A DNA stretch of 27,655 bases from Clostridiales bacterium (GCA_021202245.1 JAJQDK010000124.1:24316-51970); one strand, 5' to 3'. Numbered from the stretch's first letter, positions 1 to 7,789 are shown. Numbers and translations are program-made. The notes: generated by a model from the sequence alone, not told the origin.

Positions 1-241
1 TAAACCTAATCGAAACCTCGCTTCGGCGGCGAACCTCGCTGCAAATTTCAACTCCGTCACTTTCGGGAAGCATAACGTCAAGCAAACGCAAATCATAGGT
101 GTTTTCATACGCCTTTTCAAGCCCCGTCTGTCCATTTGAGGCGGTATCAATATGAATTGTTTTTTCGCTTTTTATATTAAAATAATCCCTGATTACCTCC
201 TGAATATTGAGGTCGTCTTCAATTAAAAGTATTTTATACAT
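1..241 (-). CDS. Response regulator, receiver domain (partial, runs off left edge)
   Basis: This is the first 80 codons of a two-component response regulator. The frame is open from ATG at 241 to the window edge, and the start is preceded by an AGGTTGAG-like ribosome binding site. The N-terminus MYKILLIEDD carries the acidic pair Asp9/Asp10, and LLDVMLP places the phospho-acceptor at Asp55, the normal CheY-fold spacing. The family is phosphorylated by a histidine kinase and usually has a C-terminal DNA-binding domain, probably OmpR or LuxR type, which lies outside the window. The last residues (VRRRSEVSIRF) are more basic than usual for this part of the domain. It lies 69 bases downstream of the LysR gene on the same strand, with no clear functional link. 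Confidence 0.85.
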   Translation of the reverse strand, partial: MYKILLIEDDLNIQEVIRDYFNIKSEKTIHIDTASNGQTGLEKAYENTYDLRLLDVMLPESDGVEICSEVRRRSEVSIRF

Positions 242-309
242 TATATCTCAACCTGCAATATATTACCGCAAGCGTCTGTTTTTATCTGATTTTATTTTTA
301 TCTCGGAGC

Positions 310-1197
310 TTAGTCCGGTGTAAGCTCGCTTTGAATATGCTTTAAATATATGCTTGCCGCTCTTGAAAACACCTGATATTTTTTCCACACAACAAAAAGC
401 TCGGATTCCCAAGCCGGACAAAGCGGACGGAAACGCAAAACACTGTCCCCTGAGGTGTTGATGAGCTTATCAAGACCTATTACATAACCAAAACCTTTTT
501 TGACAAACTGGGATGCGTTGTAAATCAAATCATATTTCATTACGATGTTCAATTCCGATTCGCTCTTCTTCAGCTACCGGAACAGCTCGCTGCTTTTGGA
601 CGCCTGATGTGAAACAATCAGGGGCTTGTCCCATAAATCCTCCGCCGAGATAAAATCCTTTTCAGCCAGCGGACTGTCGCAGCGCATAAGAACACCCCAC
701 CTATCCTTCTTGGGCAGCCGCACGTAATTATATTTTTCAATATCCGAAGGCGCTGTAACAAAAAGCCCGAAATCTATAAGACCTTTATCCAGCTTTTCCG
801 AAACACGCTCGGCATCTCCGCTGTAGATATGATAGTGTATATGAGGATATTTATGCTGCAAATCGCAGGCAGTCTGTGCCAAAAAAGAAATTGCGTCGGA
901 TTCACCGCCGCCGATATGAACGTCACCGCATATGTCGTAATCGGTTGACATAATTTCATTTTTTGTCTTTTCCATCAAATCAATCAATTCACCCGCACGT
1001 TGTCTGAGAAGAATTCCGTCGTCCGTCAGCGTGACCTTTTTGCTCCCCCGTATCAAAAGCTGTTTGCCGAGTTCATCTTCCAAATCCTTCAGCTGACGTG
1101 AAAGCGGCGGCTGCGTCATATGCAGGGATTCGGCGGCTTTGGTAATGCTTTCTTCCCGTGCAACCGCCAAAAAATATTGAAGCACACGAATATCCAT
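310..1197 (-). pseudogene. LysR-family transcriptional regulator, interrupted by an in-frame TAG
   Basis: The gene encodes a LysR-type regulator of 295 codons. The start is ATG 1197, preceded by AAGGAGGAGC, rather than the longer upstream frame. The N-terminus MDIRVLQYFLAVAREESITK and the following AAESLHMTQPPLSRQLKDLE are the winged helix-turn-helix; the rest is the periplasmic-binding-like effector domain. Codon 208 (574-576) is TAG. The same frame continues without indel through LKKSESELNI to a natural TAA at 310, so one substitution breaks it, probably TGG (Trp) to TAG. The truncated product keeps the DNA-binding part and the first effector lobe but loses the last 87 residues. It is divergent from the flavodoxin gene, and LysR-type boxes lie in the promoters of its likely targets. 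Readthrough or suppression cannot be excluded from sequence. Confidence 0.88.
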
Positions 1198-1227
1198 CTG
1201 AAGCTCCTCCTTAATAATCAATGTTGT

Positions 1228-1249
1228 CAGCTTAAGAAAATTTAAGCTG
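1228..1249 (-). promoter_or_regulatory. Inverted repeat in the LysR leader
   Basis: Eight-base arms CAGCTTAA and TTAAGCTG flank six bases, about 30 bases upstream of the LysR start codon and close to its ribosome binding site. It could be an operator or an RNA hairpin that limits translation. No T-run follows on the minus strand, so it is not a good terminator. Confidence 0.4.
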
Positions 1250-1280
1250 AGCATTTTCTTAATATAATCTATGCAAAGAT

Positions 1281-1328
1281 GTTCCCCGCCACCTATAGAG
1301 GTTGCGGACATCTTGCCCTAAGTTATAG
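1281..1328. repeat. 48-bp intergenic repeat, copy A
   Basis: This stretch matches 20051-20098 at nearly every position and in the same orientation. Its middle folds as a short hairpin with arms ACCT/AGGT around ATAG, extended by CCGC/GCGG across a mismatch. It ends in TTGCCCTAAGTTA, a 13-mer also found at 20083 and 20243. Copy A lies in the LysR/flavodoxin intergenic region. Function unknown; it behaves like a dispersed REP-type element. Confidence 0.7.
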
Positions 1329-1344
1329 TATAGCATTCAAGCCC

Positions 1345-1359
1345 ATACCTTTCAAGTAT
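1345..1359. promoter_or_regulatory. LysR-type binding box (ATAC-N7-GTAT), flavodoxin promoter
   Basis: ATAC-N7-GTAT is the classical LysR-type T-N11-A dyad. Its centre is about 66 bases upstream of the start site predicted from the promoter at 1383-1411, which is the usual recognition-site position for LysR activators. The same box in the same geometry precedes the alcohol dehydrogenase gene. The divergent LysR gene is the obvious candidate binder; binding is inferred. Confidence 0.7.
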
Positions 1360-1382
1360 GCAATTGAATGTTTAATATATAT

Positions 1383-1411
1383 TTGATATTTTCTGTGCGG
1401 CTCGCTATAAT
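1383..1411 (+). promoter_or_regulatory. Sigma-A promoter of the flavodoxin-AKR gene
   Basis: The -35 hexamer TTGATA is separated by exactly 17 bases from a perfect -10 TATAAT (1406-1411). The predicted start near 1418 leaves a leader of about 140 bases before the GTG-GCGAG region and ATG 1558, which has an AAAGGTGG ribosome binding site. Confidence 0.75.
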
Positions 1412-1557
1412 ATAATCAAGCGAAATTGTTTTAGGCAAGCATTCCCGGAAATCATCTATAAAACTATTTTTTACGTAGAAGGGGATTGAGCCTACAGTTG
1501 AGCAATCAACATTGTGTCTTGATTTTATAATGAGCTAAAGAAAGGTGGCGAGATCGT

Positions 1558-2235
1558 ATGAAGCGTTGGATGGTTTTTGCGCTGTCGATTTGTATGATTA
1601 TGATACTTGCATCTTGTAACTCCGGGAGCTCGGAGATACAAAATGACTTTGAAACTACTTCTGTCCCGGCAGTAGAAAATCAGCCTGTGACAGAAAATGA
1701 ATCAGGCGATACAAGCTCTGACACTGACGCAACCGACAGAAATATTTTGGTTGCATATTTTTCCTGCACCGGTACCACGGAACAGATTGCAGAATGGATT
1801 GTATCGGAAACCGACGCCGACATCTATGAGATAGTTGCCGCCGACCCGTATACGGATGAGGATCTGAATTATAATAATTCCTCCTGCCGTGCCAATCAGG
1901 AACAAGCGGATTCCTCTGCCCATCCCGAAATTAACGGCGAGGTTGAGGATATTTCCCGGTACGATATAATTTTCTTAGGCTACCCCATCTGGCATGGACA
2001 GGCTCCAAAAATCATTTATACTTTTTTGGAAAGCTATGACTCGTCCGATGTAACAATTATCCCTTTCTGTACCTCTCATTCAAGCGGAATTGGTTCAAGC
2101 GCAGAAAATCTGCATTCTTTGTGCGACGATTCTGTTACTTGAAATGACGGCATACGATTCTCCGGAGATGCAGCCGAAAGTGATGTTATAGAGTGGATTG
2201 AGAGCCTAAATTTATCCAAAAGCGAGGTTAGTTCT
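1558..2235 (+). pseudogene. Lipoprotein flavodoxin (N-terminal half of a flavodoxin-AKR reading frame), in-frame TGA
   Basis: The protein starts with a lipoprotein signal: Lys/Arg, a hydrophobic stretch and the lipobox LASC with the lipidation Cys near residue 20. An acidic Ser/Thr/Asp-rich linker follows, to about residue 60. The flavodoxin domain begins at NILVAYFSCTGTTEQIAEWI, where the SCTGTTEQ loop should bind the FMN phosphate; the YPIWHGQAPKIIYTFLE segment is typical of flavodoxin_4-type proteins. A TGA at 2140-2142 interrupts the frame just before the conserved NDGIRFSG-DVIEWIESL end, most likely a Trp codon changed from TGG. No other stop separates it from the aldo/keto reductase, so both domains lie in one frame of 498 codons. 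Expected role: extracytoplasmic electron transfer, possibly to the reductase. Start ATG has AAAGGTGG 8 bases upstream. Confidence 0.85.
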
Positions 2236-3054
2236 GTGGGCGTATTTAACTTTGAAACGAAAACTGTTCTGCTAAACAGCGGCTATGAGATGCCAATCAT
2301 GGGGCTTGGAACATACAGCCTGACCGATGAGGAATGTGCGGTTTCTATTGCAGCGCTTCTGGAGGCAGGAGGCAGGTTGATTGACACTGCCTATATGTAC
2401 GGCAATGAGGCCGCCGTTGGGCAGGCCATACTGGATTCCGATGTGCCGAGGGAAGAAATCTTCGTGATTACCAAACTGTACCCCAGCCAGTTTGACAATG
2501 CAGCCGAGGCCATTGATGAAGCACTTGAAAAAATGGGCCTTGATTACATTGATATGATTCTTCTGCATCATCCGGGTGACGGTGATGTGGAAGCATATCT
2601 GGCGCTGGAATAGGCAGTCGCAGATGGCAAGGTGCATTCCATAGGGCTGTCCAACTGGTATGTAGAGGAGCTGGAAGAATTTCTTCCGCAGATAAACATC
2701 ACCCCGGCGCTTGTCCAGAATGAGATTCACCCCTACTATCAGGAAAATGATGTGATTCCGTATATTCAAAATCTCGGAATTGTCGTCCAGGGATGGTATC
2801 CACTCGGCGGACGGGGCCACACGGCAGAGCTGCTTGGGGATGAAACCATCTCGGCAATCGCAGAAAGTCACGGTGTTTCCTCCGCACAGGTAATTTTGCG
2901 GTGGAATCTTCAAAAGGGCGTTGTAGTCATCCCCGGTTCCAGCGACCCGGAGCATATCCGGGAAAACCTTGATTTGTTCGGCTTTGAACTGACGGATGAA
3001 GAGATGGAACAGATTAATGCTCTGGATCGAAATGAAAAACATGACTGGTATTAA
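2236..3054 (+). pseudogene. Aldo/keto reductase (C-terminal half of the flavodoxin fusion), in-frame TAG
   Basis: This is an AKR-superfamily (beta/alpha)8 NADPH-dependent oxidoreductase, close to the DkgA/2,5-diketogluconate reductase type. Visible signatures are NSGYEMPIMGLGTY at the N-terminus, LIDTAYMYGNEAAVG (catalytic Asp and Tyr), LLHHPGDGD, VHSIGLSNW and the cofactor segment VVIPGSSDPEHIRENL. TAG at 2611-2613 sits in the ALE-AVADGK helix and is probably a former CAG or GAG codon; the frame then runs intact to TAA at 3054. It is in the same frame as the flavodoxin domain and joins it by a short SKSEVSS linker. A GAGG eight bases before GTG 2236 could also start it separately. With the adjacent YqhD-like dehydrogenase it resembles the E. 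coli yqhD-dkgA aldehyde-response pair. Confidence 0.87.
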
Positions 3055-3114
3055 AAGCAAATATGGTGACAGGATTCGGAAGACGTAATACCTTATGGTA
3101 TAGCACTCAAATCC

Positions 3115-3129
3115 ATACCTTTCAAGTAT
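3115..3129. promoter_or_regulatory. LysR-type binding box (ATAC-N7-GTAT), alcohol dehydrogenase promoter
   Basis: This is the same 15-base dyad and core sequence as at 1345-1359, again centred about 66 bases upstream of the predicted transcription start. The surrounding 35 bases, including CCATACCTTTCAAGTATGCA, are nearly identical in the two promoters. Confidence 0.7.
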
Positions 3130-3152
3130 GCAGTTTGATATCTTATATATAT

Positions 3153-3181
3153 TTGATATTTATGTATAACTTATTTATAAT
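3153..3181 (+). promoter_or_regulatory. Sigma-A promoter of the iron alcohol dehydrogenase gene
   Basis: TTGATA (3153-3158), a 17-base spacer and TATAAT (3176-3181) repeat the hexamers and spacing of the flavodoxin promoter exactly. The predicted start near 3188 gives a leader of about 90 bases. Confidence 0.75.
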
Positions 3182-3278
3182 AAAATCAGAGCAAATTAAA
3201 ACAGCTCAACAGATTGCAATTTTGGAAGCTTGTGTTATTGAAGCTCCTAAATAAATAAACTTAACTTGGAGGTAAATT

Positions 3279-4451
3279 ATGAACGACTTTATTTTTCACA
3301 ATCCCGACAAAGTGTATTTCGGCAAAAATCAAATGAAAAATCTTCCGCAGGAATTGCTTACGTTCGGCAAAAAGGTCCTGCTGGTGTACGGCGGAGGCTC
3401 TATCAAAAAGAACGGACTTTATGATGAAATTATTTCCCTTGCAAAAGCCAACGGAATTGAATTATTCGAGCTGTCCGGTGTTGAGCCCAATCCAAGACAT
3501 TCCACGGTAAACAAGGGCGCCGCAATCTGCAAATCGGAAGGCATTGACGTTATTCTTGCTGCCGGCGGCGGTTCAACCATTGACTGCGCAAAGGGCGTTG
3601 CGGCAGCTGCGCTTACTGACAGCGGCAACGTATAGCCCTTGGTTTCCGGCGGTGTTTGGGTAACCGAGGCGCTTCCGCTTGTGGCAGTTCTCACCAACGC
3701 CGCAACCGGTTCCGAGATGGACGCTTGGGCTGTAATCTCCAATATGGATACCAACGAAAAAATCGGTCTGGGCGGTTCTGTGCTTATTCCGAGAGCAGCC
3801 TTTGAAAATCCCGAATACAGCTTCTCTCTCCCCTCTTATCAAACGGCGTGCGGAGCGTTTGACATTTTTAACCACGTGCTTGACAATTATTATTTTGCAG
3901 GCGACGCAACCTTTGACCTGCTCTTAGAGATGCAGGAGGCCGTAATGCGCACGGTGGTAAAATGGGCGCCCGTTGCAATGAAGGAGCCTGAAAATTACGA
4001 GGCAAGGGCTAACCTTATGTGGGCATCCTCAATGGCGCTTAACACCGTATTGGACGGCGGCACCATTCACGGCTGCGCCTGCCATTTGATGGAGCACGAG
4101 CTGTCTGCGTACTACGACATTACCCACGGTCACGGCTTGGCAGTTGTCACACCTCGCTGGCTGACCTATATTTTAAACGATGAAACAGCGCCGTCAATTT
4201 ACCGCTTCGGCAGAATGGTGTTCGGCATTGAAAACGGGCTTTCACCTGTTCAGGGCGCAAAAAAAGCCATTGACTGCCTTTCTGATTTCTGCTTTAACAC
4301 TTTACAGCTGAAGCTTAATCTTTCGGATTTGGGCATAGACGGCAAGCACTTCAAAGCAATGGCAGAGCATGCCTGCGCCGGCGGAGCAATAAGCGACCCG
4401 AAGGAGCTTACCTCTGCGGACGTTGAAAAAATATATGAAATGTGCCTGTGA
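3279..4451 (+). pseudogene. Iron-containing alcohol dehydrogenase (YqhD/BdhA type), in-frame TAG
   Basis: The reading frame is 390 codons, the normal length of NADPH-dependent YqhD/butanol dehydrogenase enzymes, which reduce aldehydes. The start ATG follows GGAGGTAAATT. The N-terminal Rossmann-like part has VLLVYGGGSIKKNGLYDEI and AAGGGSTIDCAKG, the nucleotide-binding signature. The metal ligands are present by comparison with E. coli YqhD: Asp195 and His199 (DIFNH), His269 (CHLMEHEL) and His283 (THGHGL). Codon 119 (3633-3635) is TAG in the DSGNV-PLVSGG segment, where relatives carry Trp; no indel occurs. Everything else looks under selection, so inactivation is recent or the stop is read through. 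It has its own LysR-box promoter and runs into the acetyltransferase with a gap of under 10 bases. Confidence 0.88.
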
Positions 4452-4459
4452 GAAAAGCA

Positions 4460-5041
4460 ATGATAACGGTAGAGGATATCATAAAAGGCTTTCGTGAAGG
4501 CGAGCCTGATGATGCCGAATGGCAGGAGTATGCAAACTCTCTCTTTCAGGAAGCAATCCGCATCGGCACGGAGCTTAACAATCGGTATCATACGCCTGAG
4601 GAAATCAGAGAAATTATGGGCAAACTGACCGGAGAAAAGATAGACGGCAGCTTCCGTCTGTTTCCACCGTTCTATACGGATTTCGGAAAGAATATTCATA
4701 TCGGAAAAGACGTTTTCATCAATTCCGGCTGCCACTTTCAGGACCAGGGCGGAATTGAAATCGGGGACGGCGCGCTGATAGGGCATAATGTGGTGCTTGC
4801 CACAATCAATCACGATTTATACCCTGCAAACAACCGCAAAAATCACTATAAGCCTATCAAAATCGGCAGCAATGTGTGGATAGGCTCTAACTCCACAGTA
4901 TTGCCCGGCGTATCAATCGGAGAATGGGCTGTTGTTGCAGCAGGGGCGGTTGTGACGAAGGATGTGCCGCCGTTTGCTGTAGTGGGCGGAGTACCGGCAA
5001 AGATAATCAAAACTATCGACCCCGCTTCCGCACCCGCCTAA
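4460..5041 (+). CDS. Sugar O-acetyltransferase, left-handed beta-helix (maltose/galactoside acetyltransferase type)
   Basis: The protein has about 193 residues with the maltose acetyltransferase-type N-terminal helices (EDIIKGFREGEP, FQEAIRIGTELNNRYHTPEE). A hexapeptide left-handed beta-helix follows: IHIGKDVFINSGCHFQD, IEIGDGALIGHNVVLAT, IKIGSNVWIGSNSTVLPGV. INHDLYP holds the likely catalytic His, and GGVPAKII is the usual C-terminal signature. It should move acetyl from acetyl-CoA to a sugar hydroxyl. The frame is open back to GTG 4442, but ATG 4460 lies just past the dehydrogenase stop and is preferred; the ribosome binding site is weak, suggesting translational coupling. It is the only fully intact gene of this locus. 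A strong terminator follows. Confidence 0.88.
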   Translation: MITVEDIIKGFREGEPDDAEWQEYANSLFQEAIRIGTELNNRYHTPEEIREIMGKLTGEKIDGSFRLFPPFYTDFGKNIHIGKDVFINSGCHFQDQGGIEIGDGALIGHNVVLATINHDLYPANNRKNHYKPIKIGSNVWIGSNSTVLPGVSIGEWAVVAAGAVVTKDVPPFAVVGGVPAKIIKTIDPASAPA

Positions 5042-5058
5042 GTCAAAAAAATAAAGCG

Positions 5059-5099
5059 AAAATCCGAACCTGTCTTTTACGGACGAGTTCGGATTTTTT
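5059..5099 (+). terminator. Rho-independent terminator after the acetyltransferase gene
   Basis: An 11-base stem (AAAATCCGAAC / GTTCGGATTTT) closes a 17-base loop, and the 3' arm runs into a T tract. It starts 18 bases after the stop codon. The A-rich 5' side would let it work on the minus strand too. Confidence 0.85.
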
Positions 5100-5334
5100 A
5101 ATTTAACGTATGAGAATGCTGCGGCAAGATTAAGCAAGGGAAATATGTTTTTTGATGCAGCAGCTCCTGTATTTCGGAATAATTATTGCTCATAACCGCC
5201 TCCGTAGGGAACTTTTTATGCTTATATTATAATATAAAGTTCCCCATATTGCGGCAGTTATCCATTAGAGCACTTCAATAGAGAGTATGGAGATTCTTAA
5301 ATCAAAATCTGATTTTTTGCCGTATCAATCGGCA

Positions 5335-5541
5335 TTATGCCAACAGCTTGCCTACAAAGTCAATCACATCGCCGTTTTCACCGCAGCCGAAGCAGTAGAA
5401 GTAATTCGGGTTTAGCTTCATGCTTGGCGTGTGGTCGTTGTGAAACGGACAGCAAATCATGTCGTGTGTTGCCTTGATGCCGTATTGCTCCGCCGCGGCA
5501 GGCAGCGGGACGGCGGATTTTACTTGTTCAAAGATATTCAT
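5335..5541 (-). pseudogene. CHC2 zinc-finger (DnaG primase-like) fragment
   Basis: A 68-residue frame has a good ribosome binding site (AAAGGAGC, seven bases before ATG). It consists of only a primase-type zinc finger: CPFHNDHTPSMKLN gives Cys31 and His34, YCFGCGENGDVIDFVGKL gives Cys50 and Cys53. This arrangement is typical of CHC2 proteins of integrative elements and plasmids, which continue for more residues or into a primase catalytic domain. Here the frame stops right after GKLLA. It is therefore best read as the truncated end of a mobile-element primase, left beside a gene-poor stretch, although a stand-alone small zinc-finger protein is possible. Confidence 0.7.
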
Positions 5542-6245
5542 AAAATGCTCCTTTCGTAAATTTCTTGCAAATCTTCTTTGCGAAATCTATTGTACTACAA
5601 CCGGAGTAAAAACGCATTGAGCGAAAATTGAGTGAAAATTGAGCGATTTTAAAATTAAAAAAAGACCTCACAACCGATTTACGATTACGAAGCCTTTAAG
5701 CGATATTCATTTTTTAATTATAAACGAGCTGCTGTCCACACACCCGTAATGCCTACGGCGTGATATACCATTTGACCCCCTAACACGCACAAAAACAGCC
5801 TGCACCATAATCGTGAGCTGTTCCCATGCTGCATACGCCTTAAACCGATTGAACCTCAATCCCTTTAAGCCGTCTGCGGTTACAAAAGGTATAACACACT
5901 AGACTTTGCCGAGCAAAATCGTGTGCCACTGGAAGGCTCTGCCCTCCTTTGGAAACCTCCCGCCAAGGGAACTCTGTCCCCTTTGGATACCTCTGCCAAC
6001 AGGTCGCTGTTCGCCCCTATTGGATGACCCCGAACCAAAGAGGGTGTCCTCTTTGGAAACTCTTTTCCTGCAATTCTATATGTGTGGTTCTATATAGAAT
6101 TTGCGAAAAATACAAAACCACAGTACATTCTAATTTACAAAATCGAAATTTGAACGCACTGTGGCTCATACTTAAATTCATCCGTTTACAATCCGCAGTA
6201 TGGTTTTATGTGGATTGTAAACGTCCACTGATTTTACGAGTTTAA
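5542..6245. other. Gene-poor scar region with inverted repeats
   Basis: No convincing gene is present. Short frames on both strands lack ribosome binding sites and family motifs. The stretch includes pyrimidine-rich CCTTTGGAAACCTC-like phrases around 5945-6060, a hairpin at 6035-6056 (CCAAAGAGG / CCTCTTTGG, loop GTGT), a 12-base palindrome TTCTATATAGAA at 6088-6099, paired CCACAGT/ACTGTGG at 6118-6164 and a long hairpin at 6183-6223. Next to the primase fragment this suggests remains of a mobile element. Confidence 0.5.
6183..6223. repeat. Long inverted repeat downstream of the methyltransferase fusion gene
   Basis: Perfect 12-base arms CGTTTACAATCC and GGATTGTAAACG surround 17 bases, and three further weaker pairs can form inside. 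It begins 22 bases past the methyltransferase stop codon on its strand. There is no T tract, so it may be an element end or an mRNA 3' stabiliser rather than a classic terminator. Confidence 0.55.
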
Positions 6246-7211
6246 TTATTTATGATATTTTCCCGTCACACTGTTTGGTGTAATTTGTACAACAGCAGTG
6301 CCTTTAATTCGGGCATCGGGCATGGCGAGATTTTCCAAATGTGGCGCGAATTTACGGATAATTTCCGTTAAAACCTTTTTCTTGAGGTCAAAATTATCCA
6401 AAATTACCGCTTTGCCACGAATCACAACGCTCTCATATTCCGCGTCTGCATCACACGGAGATTTTAAACCGTCAGCCATTAAGCGCGTGTATTCATCAAC
6501 CTCAAAACATACTTTATTGTTATTTTGAATATTATCCAATTTTTCTCCACGTCCAAGACCGTGAAAATACACATTGCCATTTATCATAACAAAATGAACA
6601 GCAACCGTATACGGATATCCATCTGCGCCAATAGTAGAGATTCTTCCCGCTTTTGCACGCTCAAGAAGAGCGTTGACGGCAGTTTCTGCCATTGTAAATT
6701 CTTTCATTCTATGCTGCATAATAATCACCTTCCTATAAAAATTTTTTATACTTCCTTGTTCCGTTGCAAGCAACGCTTTTTTCATATCAAGACCACCTGC
6801 ATATCCAACCAAATTACCGGTACTTCCTATTACTCTGTGGCATGGTACAATAATCATAATCGGATTCATATTATTTGCCATTCCAACCGCCCTGCCTGCA
6901 TTTGGGTTTCCTATAGCCTCGGCAACTTGCTTATAGGTTCTTGTTTCCCCATATGGAATATTCAACAAAGCCGTCCACACCTTTATTTGAAAGTCTGTTC
7001 CTTTCAATTTATATTTTATTTGAAACTCTCGCCTTTCTCCGTTTAAAAATTCTTCTATCTGATAATATATATCATCGCTGACCTTTGAACGGTTACTTAT
7101 CATTTCCGACGTTATCTCTTTAATTTCCGGAGTGCACCGCAGTCTATTTAATACATTATCTTCGTATTCCATCTCAATAGTACCAAATCGAAACGGATAT
7201 TCTGTACGCAT
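6246..7211 (-). CDS. Methylated-DNA-protein cysteine methyltransferase fused to a PPOX/flavin-binding domain
   Basis: Residues 1-153 are an Ogt/MGMT suicide repair protein that removes alkyl groups from guanine O6. They have FQIKVWTALLNIPYGETRTY, AIGNPNAGRAVG and the PCHRVIGSTGNL active site with acceptor Cys124. Residues 170-321 resemble pyridoxamine 5'-phosphate oxidase-like flavin/nitroimidazole-resistance proteins (RISTIGADGYPYTVAVHFV, YFHGLGRGEKLDNIQNNNKVCF). The junction residues 153-164 are encoded by DNA that contains AGGAAGGTGATTATT immediately before an internal ATG (codon 165, at about 6719), an ideal translation start for the second domain. Two genes thus seem joined, probably by loss of a stop after an A6/T5 stretch. 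The second protein is likely also made alone. The upstream start has AAAGGCGG before ATG 7211. Confidence 0.85.
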   Translation of the reverse strand: MRTEYPFRFGTIEMEYEDNVLNRLRCTPEIKEITSEMISNRSKVSDDIYYQIEEFLNGERREFQIKYKLKGTDFQIKVWTALLNIPYGETRTYKQVAEAIGNPNAGRAVGMANNMNPIMIIVPCHRVIGSTGNLVGYAGGLDMKKALLATEQGSIKNFYRKVIIMQHRMKEFTMAETAVNALLERAKAGRISTIGADGYPYTVAVHFVMINGNVYFHGLGRGEKLDNIQNNNKVCFEVDEYTRLMADGLKSPCDADAEYESVVIRGKAVILDNFDLKKKVLTEIIRKFAPHLENLAMPDARIKGTAVVQITPNSVTGKYHK

Positions 7212-7291
7212 TGTTTTGCCCGCCTTTCTTAAACTATTGATAGTAACATGTTATATATTACCATGTATTGCTAAAACCATATTCAGAAAAT

Positions 7292-7732
7292 TTAAGTATC
7301 ATATCTTTCCATTTTTACAATCGCTTTATTTCGATAAATTATATCGTTTCTTACTGTAAATCCCTGAGTTTCCCAAAATAGGTTTCTATTGGTATTACGT
7401 TCAAACACAACAAGTGCAACCTTAGTAATACCTATACGTTTGAGTGCGGACATTGCAGCATTGACGAGCTGAGTGGCAAATCCTCTATGTCGATAATCAG
7501 GAGCAACAGCAGTGTGGTAAATAAACCCTCTGCGCCCATCGTTTCCTGACATAATCACACCGACAATCTCATTATTTTCAATAGCGACAAAACAAGTATC
7601 CGGATTTCTTACAAGAAAACGCTTAATACCCTCTTGTGAATCATCCACGTCGTTCAGTCCTATACCCGGACACGATAACCACAAACTATATACGTCATTA
7701 TAATCTTCTATTTTCATTGGTCTGATAGTCAT
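7292..7732 (-). CDS. GNAT family N-acetyltransferase
   Basis: This 146-residue single-domain protein has the acetyl-CoA binding motif A: TAVAPDYRHRGFATQLVNAA, with the R-x-x-G-x-A/G pyrophosphate loop. It starts MTIRPMKIEDYNDVYSLWLS, and motif B is FWETQGFTVRNDII. It resembles the YpeA-type acetyltransferases, whose substrates are mostly unknown; a ribosomal-protein or small-amine substrate is possible. It is on the same strand as the methyltransferase fusion gene, 80 bases upstream of it. The ribosome binding site is weak (AAGATAAG). No interruption is seen. Confidence 0.87.
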   Translation of the reverse strand: MTIRPMKIEDYNDVYSLWLSCPGIGLNDVDDSQEGIKRFLVRNPDTCFVAIENNEIVGVIMSGNDGRRGFIYHTAVAPDYRHRGFATQLVNAAMSALKRIGITKVALVVFERNTNRNLFWETQGFTVRNDIIYRNKAIVKMERYDT

Positions 7733-7764
7733 AATTTCTTATCTTTTTAATCACCATAAAACAC

Positions 7765-7789
7765 TTCAGCGGGATATACTCCCGCTGAA
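7765..7789 (-). terminator. Hairpin between lysS and the GNAT gene
   Basis: A perfect 10-base stem TTCAGCGGGA / TCCCGCTGAA closes a five-base loop. On the minus strand it is followed by GTGTTTTATGG, a weak T tract. It lies about 200 bases past lysS and 33 bases before the GNAT start, so it probably ends lysS readthrough. The bases between it and lysS hold two copies of CGTAACGC and two of TTGCTGTCAA but no supported gene. Confidence 0.6.

Noticed and set aside
2140..2142. TGA in the flavodoxin as selenocysteine
   Set aside because: The site is not a redox Cys position, it probably was Trp, and no convincing SECIS-like hairpin was seen right after it. TGA also ends several genes here.
2272..3060. 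Minus-strand 262-residue frame opposite the aldo/keto reductase
   Set aside because: It is a shadow frame; the AKR motifs lie on the plus strand.
310..4451. Recoding of TAG to one amino acid
   Set aside because: The three TAG sites probably correspond to different residues (Trp and Gln/Glu), and TGA and TAA interruptions also occur, so a single reassignment does not explain the pattern.
5906..6245. Small plus-strand frames in the gene-poor region
   Set aside because: They have low-complexity composition, no ribosome binding site and overlap each other in different frames.
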